64,000 nt of DNA, taken from NCBI GenBank assembly GCA_026075535.2, contig AP026538.1, positions 9,424,001 through 9,488,000 on the forward strand, given 5' to 3'. Each line of letters opens with the position of its first letter. Positions within the stretch are counted from its first letter, which is position 1. The notes beneath the pieces were generated by a model. That model ran no database searches and was not told the DNA's origin. It saw only the letters and a list, made by a program, of their open reading frames with translations. The stretch comes from Tricholoma matsutake (taxonomy: Eukaryota > Basidiomycota > Agaricomycetes > Agaricales > Tricholomataceae). This document shows, in pieces, positions 20,789 through 32,879 of this stretch. Position numbers and translations under genes: made by a program.

Positions 20789-23700
20789 TTATTCATCTTC
20801 AAAGTCTGGAAGGTCTTCAGGAATATCTTCGTCGACATTCAAAGTGTTTCAAAGTTTTTCGAGTCTTTCAGAATCGATATCGAGGAAGTTCAACGGCAGG
20901 GGAATTGATTTTCATGCAAAATAGGGAAGGAGTTGGAAGGCTGCAACTGGTCGATGAAATACTGATCCATCGAGTTCGCAGATGATATAGGCTCCTCCAT
21001 AGTTTCAATTGATGACGATGAGTGGACCTAAATATCGAGGTCACATCTTGCGATTGAGGGATTTCTCAATTTGCATGTTGCAAAGTAGGACCAGGTTGCC
21101 TTTTTCAAAGTTGTAGTTGTGCATTGTTCATTTGTGAATGACTTCAAAATGTTTTGCGGCTTTGAGTTGAGCAGTATAGACTTTTGAATAGAGAATTTCG
21201 AGGTTGGATGATCGCTTCTGCAGTGCTATCGCTCTTTGAGTGATGAGATCAGTTGTCAATAAGATAGAATTGGGAGGGGGTTGCAAGTATGTTGCTTCGG
21301 AGATGTCGAGCAGGATTAGGGGATGTGATCCTGTAATTGCGAAGTAAGGAGAGCAACCCATGCGTCTACGAACCGTAACTCATTCTGCCCAACACACTGA
21401 GTGTGCTCCAGCCGACCATTTGCTCTGATCTCCATCGACTGCTTTGAATAACGATTGTCAAATATCAAAATGAGCTCGTTTGACGATTCTGTTCACATGA
21501 GAGTTGTAGCCGCTAATTCAAATGTGGTTAATATGATATCATTTTGAAAGGTACTCCAACACTGCAATGAATGCTGATCCATTATCGCTCATGATTTCAT
21601 ATAGCAAACCCCATCTACAAATGATATCTTTGAAGATTCAGTCCCCAAGGGTCATGGCATTTTCTTGTCGAAGGTTTCGCCACTTGGGATAAGTCATTAG
21701 TGAACATCGACCTTGTACAATATACTTGAATCTGCTCAAGGAAGGCATTTGCATGGTATCGATGTAGACTTTGCCAAATAAAGGTGTGGGTGTGGCGACA
21801 GTAGGTGGGATAAGGAGATTTTGAGTTTGTCATACCTGGCACAGGTGGCAAGTGCAAATATACCATGCGATGTCTGCTTTCATGTTAGGCCACCAAAATC
21901 ATAGGGAAATATCGGCTTTCATTGTGAAGACCATTTTGTGTCCAATATTGTCGTGAGCTGCATGAATGACTTCAAGATGACGTTCGGGAATTGCAACAAT
22001 TTTGTGAGCTCCGTGCGAGTCTTTCCTCCAAAGTTTGCCACAATCTAAGAAGAATTCAGTGCAATATTGAATGAAGGTAGTGTATTCGGAATCTGATAAA
22101 TCTGGAGGTCATACCAAATCCTCTAACCATTTTTGAACACAAATTAATCTTTCATCTTCCTTTTTTCGCATTGTTCATTCATGGGACATCATTGTAGGTC
22201 TGATCCTCCCCCTTACTGAGATCTGAAGAGAGGGAGAGTGTCAAAACTCGATAGGAAGTGAAAGGTCAAGTTGTAATGGGATTGATTTGGTGTACGAAAT
22301 CGTGAAGACAGTCAATCCAGTCTCCAAAATTGTTTTTGTTATCGAACTGATCATCTTCATCTTGTGGAGGACATCTTGAAGGTCCATCTGGACCATGATG
22401 TGTACCTGTGACATGAACTAATGTGAAGTGAAAAGTAAGGATCGAGACAATCCATCAATTGATGCTAGTGCTAGGTGCAATATCAGGGTTTGAGAGCATG
22501 CCTTTGATATACCTTGCCTCAACTTCAACGATGAGGTATCAGACCCCTATTAGGTACAATTGAAGTGCTCCAAGAGCACGATATAGACCGTAGAGTTCGA
22601 CTTTTGCTTGCAAAAACCGGGATTCGCAGTTGTTAAGTGTGATCGAGCCAAATCAACTGTAATATCGTTTTCGAAGGTTGTCAGGATTGCATTGCACAAG
22701 AAAGAAGCCAATAGCGATGTATGAAGTATCGACTGATAGGATAACTGGGGCGTCAGATGAGTAGTTGATAGCGCAAATTGCTGGGGAATTGATCAATGCT
22801 TGCTTCAGGTCTTCCTGTGCTGCGATTTGTTTTGGTCCAAAATTGAAAGGGACATCTTTTCATGTAAGGTATATTAGAGCTGTAGCACGTTGAGTGAAGT
22901 TTCAAATAAAGATACGACAAACTCCAATGGTTCCTAGAAATGCCTTGACTTTGGTAAGGCTTTGACAAGGCCCCCATTTGCTAACTGCTGCAATGTGAGT
23001 GGGATGGGCCATACGACCTTCGATATCGCATTGATGACCTAGAACGATTATTTTGGAAATGCAAAGGTAAAGTTTTGGACCAGAAAATGTTCCTCCACAA
23101 TATTTCATGTGTTGGACTATACAATTTAGATTCCCGAAATGCTCCCAAATGAAGCATCGAATGCCTGGATTATCAGCAATCATTTTGTAAGATCCTCCAA
23201 TAGTTTGATATTCTGATTTTGGACCCTTATCTGGTGTGTCATCGATGTAAGGGATGGTGATATGAGGGATTTTGGATTGTAGGATAAATGTTATGTTGTC
23301 GTGTAAGATTGGGACTGAGTTCATCCAACCCATCAGTAGGGTGACGATTTGAAGCACTCCGAAAGGTGTCTGAAACATTGTTAGATCTCGAGATGATTCT
23401 GCAACTTTCCTTTCATTGAATGTGACATATAAGTCCAACATTCCACCACAAGTGCATCCACCAAATTGTTCAGCTAGATGCTCGGGGATCGGGATGATGC
23501 CAGAGTGCTCTATCATTACTTGATTAAGAGGCTCGAGACTGTGAATGATTCAAAGTGATTTCGTGTCTTTCTTCGCAATGCAAAACCATTGCAACTGATA
23601 CAATGAGTTTGATGACTCATATACTCCTGCTTCTATCTTCTTTTTCAGCATCTCACAGATCTGTTTGTACAGACCAGGAGGTATAGGGATATTATGTTTG

Positions 23701-25009
23701 ACCCATGGAGTGTGAGGAATAACAGGGAATTCAATAGGAGGAAAGAAGTCGGGGCAAAAGCTTCCTTGTTCTTGTTTGGTCCATGCAAAACCCATTTCAT
23801 GATTTCAAATAAAATTGTGCATAAGCTTTCATTCTTCTGGCCATAGAAAATTGCCAGGATGGTTTTTGTCGATAATAGCTTTGCGTTCGAGTGTATATCG
23901 GGGAGAAGGGACGAATGATGGGGGGTGAGTATTGAGTTTTGGCATTTGCTCGAGGGGGTTGCCAGTGATTGTTTGAATGATGTGAAATCGATCGGGTAGT
24001 TCAGTAATAACTGGTCAAACTTTCTGTGCAACTGGTTTGTATTTCTTCTTTGAGGCTGCAAAGGTTGGGTATATAGGGTCAGTTGACGAGATGTGGGGAG
24101 GGGAAATAATAGCAGAGTCATGCATAGAGGTGGCCGTCAAGGCCGATAAAGATGTTGCATACTGGCAACTAGCCATTAAATATAAGTTCACAAGGATCGA
24201 AGAAAAGGAAAAGGTGTTCGAAGAGTTTGAGGAGTCAATATCGGGAATAATCACAGTGTACTCAATAGTTATAGAGGAATTAGAATGGTCAAAAGAAATA
24301 ATGAGGGTGCACTGGTTATTCTCTGAGATTTTATCCTCTAGTTGTGAAAATCCTTGCGAACTACTCTTCTTCATCGATTAGATTGGGGAATAGTCAGAAT
24401 AGTGCAGGATCGTGTCGAGTTTGGATCAAATATAGTTATCGTCTGTGCTTCGTTTCAATAATTCTTGACCATACTCTTTGTGAGAACGTCAAATGGTCGT
24501 CCGAGCAGAATGTCGTATGCTGGATCATGGATGATGTGTATCTGCATATAGAGAGTGATGCTACCAACTTCGCAAGGTACATTCCATGCTAAACCTAGAC
24601 TCTGGTCAATACCACCGTTAGCCGATTGCAGAGGGATGTGTATCGAAGGATCGTATGCGAGACTGAGTTCATGACAGACTTCTTCTGACATTGCGATGAT
24701 TGATGAACCCAGATTGACTACACTTTCAACTGGATTTCTGCCATTGATGTTCATAATAACCAATCTAATAGAATGTGATTCCTTTGCTGCAATAAAAGGT
24801 TCGGGTATTTCTCCAGGGCAAAGACTGCTAATATAGGTTTTGTAAGGGTCATCAATTACAAATATGTCATCATGAAGGAGATTTGTAGCATTATTTCCTT
24901 TGGGTTGTTGGGTACAATGTGCAGTGACCTGTTCCTTCCATTTCATACAAACTTCAGGCGATAGTGAAAGTAATTCTTCGGGGGTTAGAGTGATAATCAG
25001 TGTTTTCAT
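20789..25009 (-). pseudogene. Pol of Gypsy family 3
   Basis: Protease region 25009-24455 (VVNLGSSIIAMSEEVCHEL, later DILLGRPFDV), where the catalytic Asp reads Asn. A linker with acidic and Ser-rich sequence follows. RT at 23795-22902 has FNERKV, FQTPFGVLQ and the active site YIDD. RNase H (about 22750-22300) has SVDTSYIAIGFFL. The integrase zinc domain and core lie at about 22000-21430 (HDNIGHKMV, FWWPNMKADIAWYICTCHLCQV, SDNGSAFIAV); the C-terminal region ends DFEDE then TAA at 20791-20789. About twenty TGA codons interrupt otherwise continuous frames, plus a TAA (22215-22213) inside a second polypurine-like tract. Confidence 0.88.
22202..22222 (-). promoter_or_regulatory. Internal second polypurine tract (candidate central PPT)
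   Basis: The minus-strand sequence CTCAGTAAGGGGGAGGATC repeats the 3' polypurine tract at 19116-19135 almost exactly, but lies inside pol between RNase H and integrase. A central plus-strand primer is one reading; a rearranged 3' end is the other. Confidence 0.5.
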
Positions 25010-25319
25010 TGATCAAGTGAAGACATCTTCAGTGATTTTGTCCTTTTGAATGGGAGCTTGGGTATGGTATGATGGGCCATCTTTCACTTTGCCTGTCGAT
25101 GCAAAGTTGCGTTCGTGAGGAGGTAGGTATGAGTTTTCTTTAGCGCCGTTGTAGGGATGTATTACTGGTTGTGATGTTTTCTCAGAGGTCAAAGACAGTG
25201 CCATATTTGAAGTAGGTGGGTTGGTCACTGTGGACAATATTGATGGTGCCAGTAGTTGCAGGATGAATTGTTTGACTATCACAGAGATCAAGGGCCTTGA
25301 AGTAGGAGCTGTTGGCACA

Positions 25320-26483
25320 TTTGGATCAGTTCATGTGAAAGGTCTACCACTTCACAAAGCATATATCTCTTGTTCAAGTTGTGCGATATGATCTTCAGCC
25401 ATTGTGGATAAGTCAGTAATTTGGTAGACACCCCTGGATGGCATCAAAGAAACTGTTGAAGGTGTGATATTATACATTAGCAAAGGGGTAAGGTTAGATG
25501 GAGGGTTTCGTCGAGTCCATTTGTCAATCCTGTCCTTGATAAAATGATCAGGGATGCTTCAAGGAGTGACTTGACCATTTGGGAGAACAATTTTGCCTTC
25601 TATGTTCTTCTTACACTTTCCTTCATTGATATAAGACTGGCAAACCAAGCAGTCGCTAATAAAATGTCCTGTAAGCCCACAAAAGATGCAAACTAAGGTT
25701 CCGAGCTGGTCCAAACAAAATCCACTGTTAGGTCAAGTAGTGTTCGTGGTCTTCGAACCTGCTAAAGCTGTTACAAGAGTGGCTGCAAATTTCTTGAGGA
25801 TTGCCGTAAGGTCTTCCAATTTGATTTGGGGCGAAGATGTCAATGTTGTTGGGATTGCCCGCTGAAGAATGCAAACTAAGTAGCAATGTCAAATCTGAGC
25901 CGATAGATCCTGCTAAAACAAATTTTGCCGCTGTGTGAATATCATTGAGTGGGTAGGGGTCATTGGGGTAGTGATTGGGGAATTTTAGTTCGAGTCATCG
26001 AGCAATTCTAGCCCATAAGCCTGGTTGGAAACCCCAGACAAAGGCTCTGCTTTGTTCCACATCAGAAATCCTGCCTTTAGTAGATAGAAACTTTGTAATG
26101 TTATAGAATGACCGATAGTATAATCCCAAATCGCTCACGTTGTAAATACCTATGCAAAGTTGTTTGCTGACGAGTTTGTCCATGTCCGAAATTGACCATT
26201 TCTGATTGTCTTTGGAACCAGGGTACAGTTGGTGAATGGCGATGCGAAAGTTCTGGAATGAAATGCCAGCGTCGTATTCTGGAATCGATTCCCAGAGTTC
26301 AGAAGTGTCGATATCAAGATAGCAACAAGCATGCTTCTTCATATCTTCTGAGTTTGTGACATTGCATGCCGAGAAAAGTAATTCAAGCTTGTTAAAGTAT
26401 CTGCAAAGTTCTCACAGCTGGGTAGGGTCAAATTTTGGAGCCGTGGAATGACCATGAGCTGGCATCATTGCTTGCATAGTCAT
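25320..26483 (-). pseudogene. Gag of Gypsy family 3
   Basis: Begins about 26483 (MTMQAMMPAHGHSTAPKFD). The helical capsid region spans about 26342-25995 (YCYLD-like start, ISFQNFRIAIHQLYPGSKDN, SRAFVWGFQPGLWARIAR). A CCHC knuckle CIFCGLTGHFISDC lies at about 25690-25650. TGA codons at several arginine-like positions (for example after ARIAR at 25999 and after PTQL at 26414) break it. The exact C-terminal limit is unclear because gag and pol frames are both damaged. Confidence 0.8.
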
Positions 26484-26790
26484 AAATGCGATGTTTCTAG
26501 GAGTAGGGGTTAAAACTTGTGTGAATGATGGTAGAGGAGTTGAAGTTGATGAATGAAAATGTAGATGATGAAGATGAAGAAGTAGAAGATGATGTCGAGG
26601 GCGATGAGATTGGTGAAGGGAATAGTTGACGATGAGTCAATTCTGCTTTGGAAACAGGTATAGGAATATCTCCCAATTGTTCGAGAGATTCAAAGGCATG
26701 GCGAGTGTTGATTTGTAGGTTTCTAGCTTGTGTTGGCCTAAGCTGGGAGATTCAAGATGGATTAGGCAATGAAATGATCTAGAAACCACA

Positions 26791-26800
26791 GTGGGCTCCA
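26791..26800 (-). promoter_or_regulatory. tRNA primer-binding site of Gypsy family 3
   Basis: TGGAGCCCAC three bases downstream of the 5' LTR end on the minus strand; the TGG start matches the CCA end of a tRNA. The tRNA species was not determined. Confidence 0.6.
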
Positions 26801-26803
26801 AAA

Positions 26804-27887
26804 TGATGATACTCGACCAGGAAACCCAAACAAATCCCACTATAAGGGCTCAAATGGTATAACACTAGTTAGAGGAAGGTTGCAAGGTGGTATTAAATAT
26901 CACCGCTGTAAACCAAGGGTATGAAAATGACTCTAGAGGGTGTGCAATGAAGTTCGATGAGGTTCAAAAGTATTTGAAGCATTGCGATGATGTTCGAGAG
27001 AAGTTCAATACCAATCGAGGGCATACAAAGTGCTGCAATAACATTTGAGGGAAATTTAATGAAGTTCAAAGAGTATTCAAAGAGGTTCAAGGAGGTGCAA
27101 TGATGTTCAAAGAAGTTCGAAGGCCTTTATACATAGAAGACAAAGACGCCTTCGATGGTGGCTGAGGATAGACTATAAGGATGTAGAAAGGTGTCAAGAG
27201 AGGATAGACGATATGCGATAGTTTTGAGAAGCTAGTATGAGGAGTTTGAGGAAATTTGGTGTAAAACACTGAACTTCGAGGCTAAGTCGAGATGCTTGGA
27301 CTCAAGAGAATGGCTCTTAAATCAGATGATTGGTGTGAGAGGACAATGTATTCTGTCTTTCTAAGTAGCTAGTACAAGGCTATATATGTTTGGGAGAAGT
27401 GATACTAAAAAGGAAATAAAACATGAGGGATACATGAGGCAAGATATAAAACAATAGAGAATCTTTGCAAATCATAGAATAAATGAAAGAAGATAAGAAT
27501 GGAAATGTCTAGAGGCATGATTTATCACTGGTACCTGTTCCCATTGATCCAATATATCATCAAGATGTCAAAGCGCCACAATCATGTCCTAAAATCCCGT
27601 CGTTGTGTCTCCTCATGTCTGGTGGTGCTTGATATGCGATGCACTAACTCTTACACGGTGTGCTGTGTGTATCCAAAGGGCAGTGTGATAGGTGTACGGC
27701 GGCCGAAGGCATTCGAAGTGCTGCAATATCATTCAAAGTCATTTGAAGTCATTCAAAGTCATTCCAGATCATTCGAAGTCATTCCAGAGCAGTGTTGCAG
27801 GGTTCATAGAGGTTGTGAGTGTGCATGTTGATGTGTTGATGCCTCTGGAGACATTCCCAGAGCTTAGAGCACACAGTGGACCTATCA
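26804..27887 (-). repeat. 5' LTR of Gypsy family 3
   Basis: 1084 bp, paired with 18007-19115. On the minus strand it begins TGATAGGTCCACTG and ends CGAGTATCATCA. The TTCGAA-type repeat cluster is at 27714-27790. Confidence 0.9.
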
Positions 27888-29593
27888 CCGCCAGCAATAA
27901 TATTGCTAATGATCTCCACCATGCATTTGGGAACTTTGATCTTGGCGATCAGGCACATGAGCTTCTTGCCCTGATCTCGGAAATGACTGATCTTGATCCA
28001 GAATCACTTCAATTCAAAGATGAACCCCAAACATGGGATGAGGCAAAGGCATCAGCTGATGCAATTAGATGGGAAACTGGGTATCACAACGAACTAAAAT
28101 CACTGAAAGAAATGGGGGTCTACAAGCTCATCCCTTGTGCTGAGGTTCCTCTTGGGAAATGCATCTGAAAGGGAAAACCCATTTTCCACATTCAGCATGA
28201 TGAAGAAGGAAAAGCAGTTAGATGGAAAGTACATCTCGTCTTTAAAGGTTTTGAACAAATTTACAGCAAGGACTACACTAAAACCACCTCACCTACTGCA
28301 TGCATGGAATCATGGAGAATCCTTTTACACATTGCAGCCTCTCTAGGTTGGGACATGCAACAAATCAATGTGAAGACCACTTTCTTGTATGGCCTACTAC
28401 CTGAGGATGAGGTACAGTGCATGCAACAGCCCATTGGATTTGAAGAGCCTGGGAAGGAAGACTGGGTATGGCAACTTCAGCGTGGCCTGTATGGTATGAA
28501 ACAAAGCAGCTGCATCTGGAACCAGACTCTCAATGCCCAGATGATCAAATGGGGATTTACGCACCTGGCCTGCAAGTCATGCATTTATTACTGAAAAACT
28601 GATACTGGCATCATTATTTCAGCTGTCCATGTTGATGACTATCTCTCCATTGCTGACTCAAAGGAGAAAAATGAATGCTTCAAAGCCCAGATGTGTAAAG
28701 TTTGGACAATCTCCAAACTGGGTACTGCACAATCTATTATGGGTATTGCTATATCCTGGGACAGGATCACACAAACTGTCTCACTTTCCCAGACTGCCCT
28801 TATTGACAAAATCATCAAACAGTTTGGTCAGAGAGATGCGCACCCAGTATCAGCACCCCTCGAACCGGGTTGTAAATTTCGTCGTGTTAATCCACAATCC
28901 ACTACTCCCGGGGATCAACTACAGATTGACAAACTACCCTACCGATCCCTTGTTGGCTGCCTACTTTATCTGGTGATTTCCACTCGGCCCGACATTTCTT
29001 ATGCCATCCAACAACTTTCCCAATACCTTGACTCCTATTCCTTTGAACACTGGGGTGCAGCCATCAGGCTTGTCCACTACCTCAAGGGGACCAGAGATCT
29101 TAAGCTGCACCTTGGGGGTAATTTCCCTATTACACTTTGCACCTGCAGTGATTCTGATTGGGCTAACTGTCTTGATACCCATCGCAGCATTGGGGGTTAC
29201 ATTTGTTCCCTTGGTTCTGGTGCTGTGTCATGGACCACGTGCAAACAGAAGGTTGTCACTGCTTCCTCTTGTAAGGCAGAATATATAGCGGCATTTGAGA
29301 TGGCAAAAGAGTGTATTTGGCTGCGAACCCTACTGGACTCTATTCATCATAGCCTAACTACTCCTACCATAATATCATGCAACAACACTGCAACCAAAAC
29401 CCTTTCCGAGGACCCCCTCCTTCACTCCCGAGTCAAACATGTGGATATTAAGTACCACTTCCTTTGCGAATGCATCCAGTCTGACAACTTGTGTCTCACA
29501 TACATTAATACACAGGAGAATGTTGCCAACATGTTCACAAAAGCCTTGGATGTTAAACAATTCACTTACCTTTGGGACTCCCTCAGATTATGA
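27888..29593 (+). pseudogene. Copia-2 pol, right fragment (RT and RNase H)
   Basis: Continues the Copia frame from 17680-18006. It covers DEAKASADAIRWETGYHNEL at the start of the RT domain, FKGFEQIYSKDYTKT, FLYGLLPEDE, the active-site region VHVDDYLSIAD (HVDD in place of the usual YVDD), the RNase H region SDSDWANCLDTHRSIGGYI, and the C-terminus KALDVKQFTYLWDSLRL followed by TGA at 29591. Two internal TGA codons (28167-28169 and 28592-28594) sit where the family has Arg (KRIRKGKP-like, YYRKTD-like). The same frame holds throughout. Confidence 0.85.
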
Positions 29594-29637
29594 TAATACA
29601 ATTCCATGCAAGGAGGAGTATTCATGGTGAGGAGGAG

Positions 29638-29850
29638 TGTTGAGAGACACACCGTGAATGGCACATTACCCAATGTGGAAGAGTTGGCTGCACCGATTGA
29701 TGTGTGTGCTATTTTTAGCACACCCCTTTGTTATGTGGGCGACAAACACACTTAGGTTACCTTTCTTATCTCTCCTCTTTGTCTGTCTCAATGTATATAT
29801 ATCAGTAGACAGACGGTCTACCACCTCAGTCTCTAATACAAGGACTGAGG
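29638..29850 (+). repeat. 3' LTR of Copia-2 (right limit uncertain)
   Basis: A purine-rich tract (GGTGAGGAGGAG) precedes TGTTGAGAGACACACC, a typical LTR start, at 29638. The end cannot be fixed without the 5' LTR. Hairpin-like CCTCAGTCTC...GACTGAGG sits at 29826-29851. Confidence 0.55.
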
Positions 29851-30126
29851 TGAGTATGATCTCAGGTTTGACATTATCATGTCTTGCTAAGGTAGAGGCA
29901 ATTCATATGCATCCAATGTCAGCTGTTGTGACTGATGTGTGACAAGACCTTAGCATGCACATGACTTTCTCCATGATTTCGCCGACGCTGGACGCGACAA
30001 TTGCACTGCTTCATTGTAAGTCCCATTCCTCTGCACAAAAAATACTCTATCATTATATATCAGTGTAAACGTGAGTTTAAAGTATGCCAAGTTTGAATTA
30101 TTATAGTATCTGTCTACCATCCACTC

Positions 30127-32304
30127 TCAAACTTTTGCCTTGAGCAGATCATCCATGAGTGTCTCAGGCAATGCACGGTGACCATGGTATTTGTGTGATG
30201 CCCAAGCAGCCTGTTTACCATTTAGCCCATGGGCATAAGCATCAATGAACCACCGAGAGCACCAAGCTTAACTGTGGTCATGAATGAATGTGAGATCAAT
30301 AATGTCATCGATAAAGTTTCGCACCACCGCATCATCACCAAGGGGACTGATTCCAGCACAGCCAACACATTCCTCTCGAGATTGGCCTCCTTCGATGATG
30401 GTGGATACTGGCGGTAGACTCTCTTGGAGTGACCCCAGCACTACTCGATGAAATTCATCTCACAATGGAACTTGGGCAAGAACACAGCTTCAAATCCTCG
30501 AGCTTTGCAGGTGATCTCCAATGCTGACTCCCCCTCAGTAGAATTGGGTTGGTTGTAGAGCACATGCCTCTGACAACAGTCAGTTGCACCTTTCTCGCAC
30601 TTGAAGCCTTTGCAAGAAGCCTTTAACTTTGACTCCGCCACTAGCCCATGCTCCTCCAAGATTTGAGTCATACCAATGAACACACCATTACTGTCATAGA
30701 ATGACTGTGGCTGCCCATCTGGGAGTTGACCAGGGCCCATCTGTATAACCACTTTCTGAGGTTTTCCATCTGAAGCATACTGAATCTTTCTGTTGACAGT
30801 GGCCATGACCTCAGCACCAAACTTCGTCGATGGATTCTTTGTCATTTTTGTCACAGAAGGTGCCGTGGCAGGGCACTTTGAGTGGGTAGTTGCATTGTCA
30901 AAAATAAACATGTGTTCATCATGTGGGTAGTGCTTTTGAACAATGTCCATTGCCATCTGTGTCTGCATGATGATGTCCTCATTTGTGAAATACCCATCAT
31001 GGCTTTTACCTGCTTTGAATAAAACTTGTGCTGACTTGCTCCCATCAGGAGAACGCAACCATCCATAGTCCACAGAAATGAAGTCAGCCACCATCAGCGA
31101 GACTCCCTCGCCCTTTTTTCGAGGTGTCACAGTCTCTGAGGAATGAACCCAGCACCTCTTGCATCTGTCATGTGCATAAAATGTTGATTTGTCATGAAAC
31201 CAGACTACAAGCTGTCATGGCTGTGGTCTTTTACCATCAGGTATGTCTTCTTCACCTTCCTGTGTCCATCCACATAATTTAGACTCAAGCTTCTTCCAGT
31301 GTGGTAGGAACACATTCTGCTGATAGTAGACAACATCCTCCCACTCATGCCCATCGATGTATTGCCCCGAGGGCTCAAGTGTCCACCTGAAATTCATGCG
31401 GTTGAGCCAGTATCTTGCAGTGCACTCCAATATGCCTTTTTTCAAGCCATGACGCTTTTGGACATCCGGGCGGTCCATGTATCGAACCAGGTCCATCACG
31501 CAAATAAACTTTCTGATTGATTGCAGGTGAGTAAGCAATTCCTGCTTCAAATCTTCATCGTCGAGCTGTGATTTGTTCCAGGTGCCATACACATTGAATG
31601 GAAGGTTCTTGTCCTCTTCGATAAATGCACAGGACCATTCTCGAAGGCGCTGTGCATACCACCATCCAAGCTCTGCAGACTCAGCAGTTTCAAGTGAGGC
31701 CACCATCCACTTGTTATATACCCTCAAATTAATATTTGTATATGTCCACAGGAAGCACTGCATTCCCTCAAGCTGGCTTCTCAGAAGCAAGTCAAGCTTC
31801 GGGTTTTTATGGCCTTTTCCATTGTCTCAGCGTGGATGTAAGATGTCCTTGATCTTTGTATGCACCTTACAGGCTGCCTCCACAGTTGGTGGCTTCCATC
31901 ATTGATCCTTTGCATCATCCTGGGCATCCTGAGTACTGTCATGGTTGCTGTGATCACTATTCCCAGCATCATCTTCCTGTTGATCAGCTGAGTAACCACC
32001 AAGACTGATATTGTCACCACTAAATGTGTTGTCATTTCTGTTCTGTGATGGCATGGCATCAACTGCATCTTCTTGCAGATCCTCCTGTATGGTTTCATCA
32101 ATATTCATGGGAGCCATGCTCTGGGTCATGTCAGGTTCACGTTGCACAAAGAACTGCACAGCTAGCTCCCAAACAGGAGGTGGTCCTTTTGGCAGATCAT
32201 TTCTATGATTGACAGGTGAGTTCTCCCTAGGCTTCCAAAAGACAGAGCTCTTGATTGTGTTAAATATAGATGAGGTCCTTGACCTGACAGTCTCAGAATG
32301 AGTT
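30127..32304 (-). pseudogene. DDE transposase (Tc1/mariner-like), main part
   Basis: Catalytic and middle part of a DNA-transposon transposase, reading from 32304 down to TGA at 30129-30127. Seen: an acidic N-terminal region; LRVYNKWMVASLETAES; WFHDKSTFYA; the first Asp in DFISVDYGWL; FIFDNATTHSKCPA (second Asp); a cysteine-rich insertion (FKCEKGATDCCQRH); and FLPKFHCEMNFIE (catalytic Glu) then CWGHSKRVY. This resembles the DDE_3 endonucleases of the Tc1/mariner superfamily. Breaks: TGA at 31893, 31832 and 31215 (Arg expected), TAG at 30443-30441 (Gln expected), and a frame change between 30400 and 30260 before WFIDAYAHGLNGKQAAW. The N-terminus is displaced to 38354-38557 by the Gypsy insertion. 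No terminal inverted repeats were found. Confidence 0.85.
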
Positions 32305-32730
32305 TGTAAGGGGACTAGGGGGGTGCCCTGTGTGTTTTTCCTATTTTTTATGTTCGTCCCATATTTTTCCCCACCTCATTTCCTTCTATTCTTCATTTTC
32401 TATGATTTTTCCGGATTTTATTACTAATTTTCCCTTGCTATCATGTTTGTATATGTTGACACTTTTATATTTAGAGGCAGAGTACCCCTTCCGACACATA
32501 CCCCTTGGTATGATGTCATTCAGCGGCCTTGATCTGCCTATCTCCGCCTTTTTCTATTTTTAGGTTATATTTGATTTTTGTCGTCTTCACATATACTGGG
32601 CATCAGCAAGGGGATCCTTAGAGTTTTCTCTTCAGATTTCCCTTTGCTAGGTGCGCCCCCAATCCCTGTATTATGTAGCATAATTTTAACTTCGGATTTC
32701 CCTTTGCTAGAGGCTTAGGTTGCCCTTATA
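32305..32730 (+). repeat. 5' LTR of Gypsy family 1 copy B
   Basis: 426 bp from TGTAAGGGGAC to CCCTTATA; differs from the 3' LTR at six positions, each CG against TG or CA. Confidence 0.96.
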
Positions 32731-32879
32731 GTAGAAAACTCTCCCCTAAGGCCCGAAAATCGCGAACGTGCTGCCCAAGATAGGCAGGTACGGACTGGAC
32801 AACGCTTCCCAAAGCTCCACAGAGTCCCTACACACTGTTCCAGATACTCTCGCCTTTATTACGCTGCCATTTTTGCCAA

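Larger units (their letters stand above)
18007..27887 (-). mobile_element. Ty3/Gypsy family 3 inserted in Copia-2
   Basis: A 9.9-kb LTR retrotransposon on the minus strand. LTRs 18007-19115 and 26804-27887 start TGATGATACTCG and end ACCTATCA. A primer-binding site (TGGAGCCCAC, minus 26800-26791) lies three bases from the 5' LTR, and a polypurine tract (AAGGGGGAGGA) abuts the 3' LTR at 19116. Gag, protease, RT, RNase H and integrase run from 26483 to 20789; an oppositely oriented spliced gene (19263-20547) fills the space before the 3' LTR. No chromodomain was seen. Flanks are GCTGA and CCGCC, so no target duplication is visible although Copia-2 coding sequence resumes almost exactly. Confidence 0.9.

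Noticed and set aside
29638..29850. A defined right end for the Copia-2 LTR at the CTCTAATACA sequence
   Set aside because: The partial copy at 38881 continues past this point, so the LTR end cannot be placed there.
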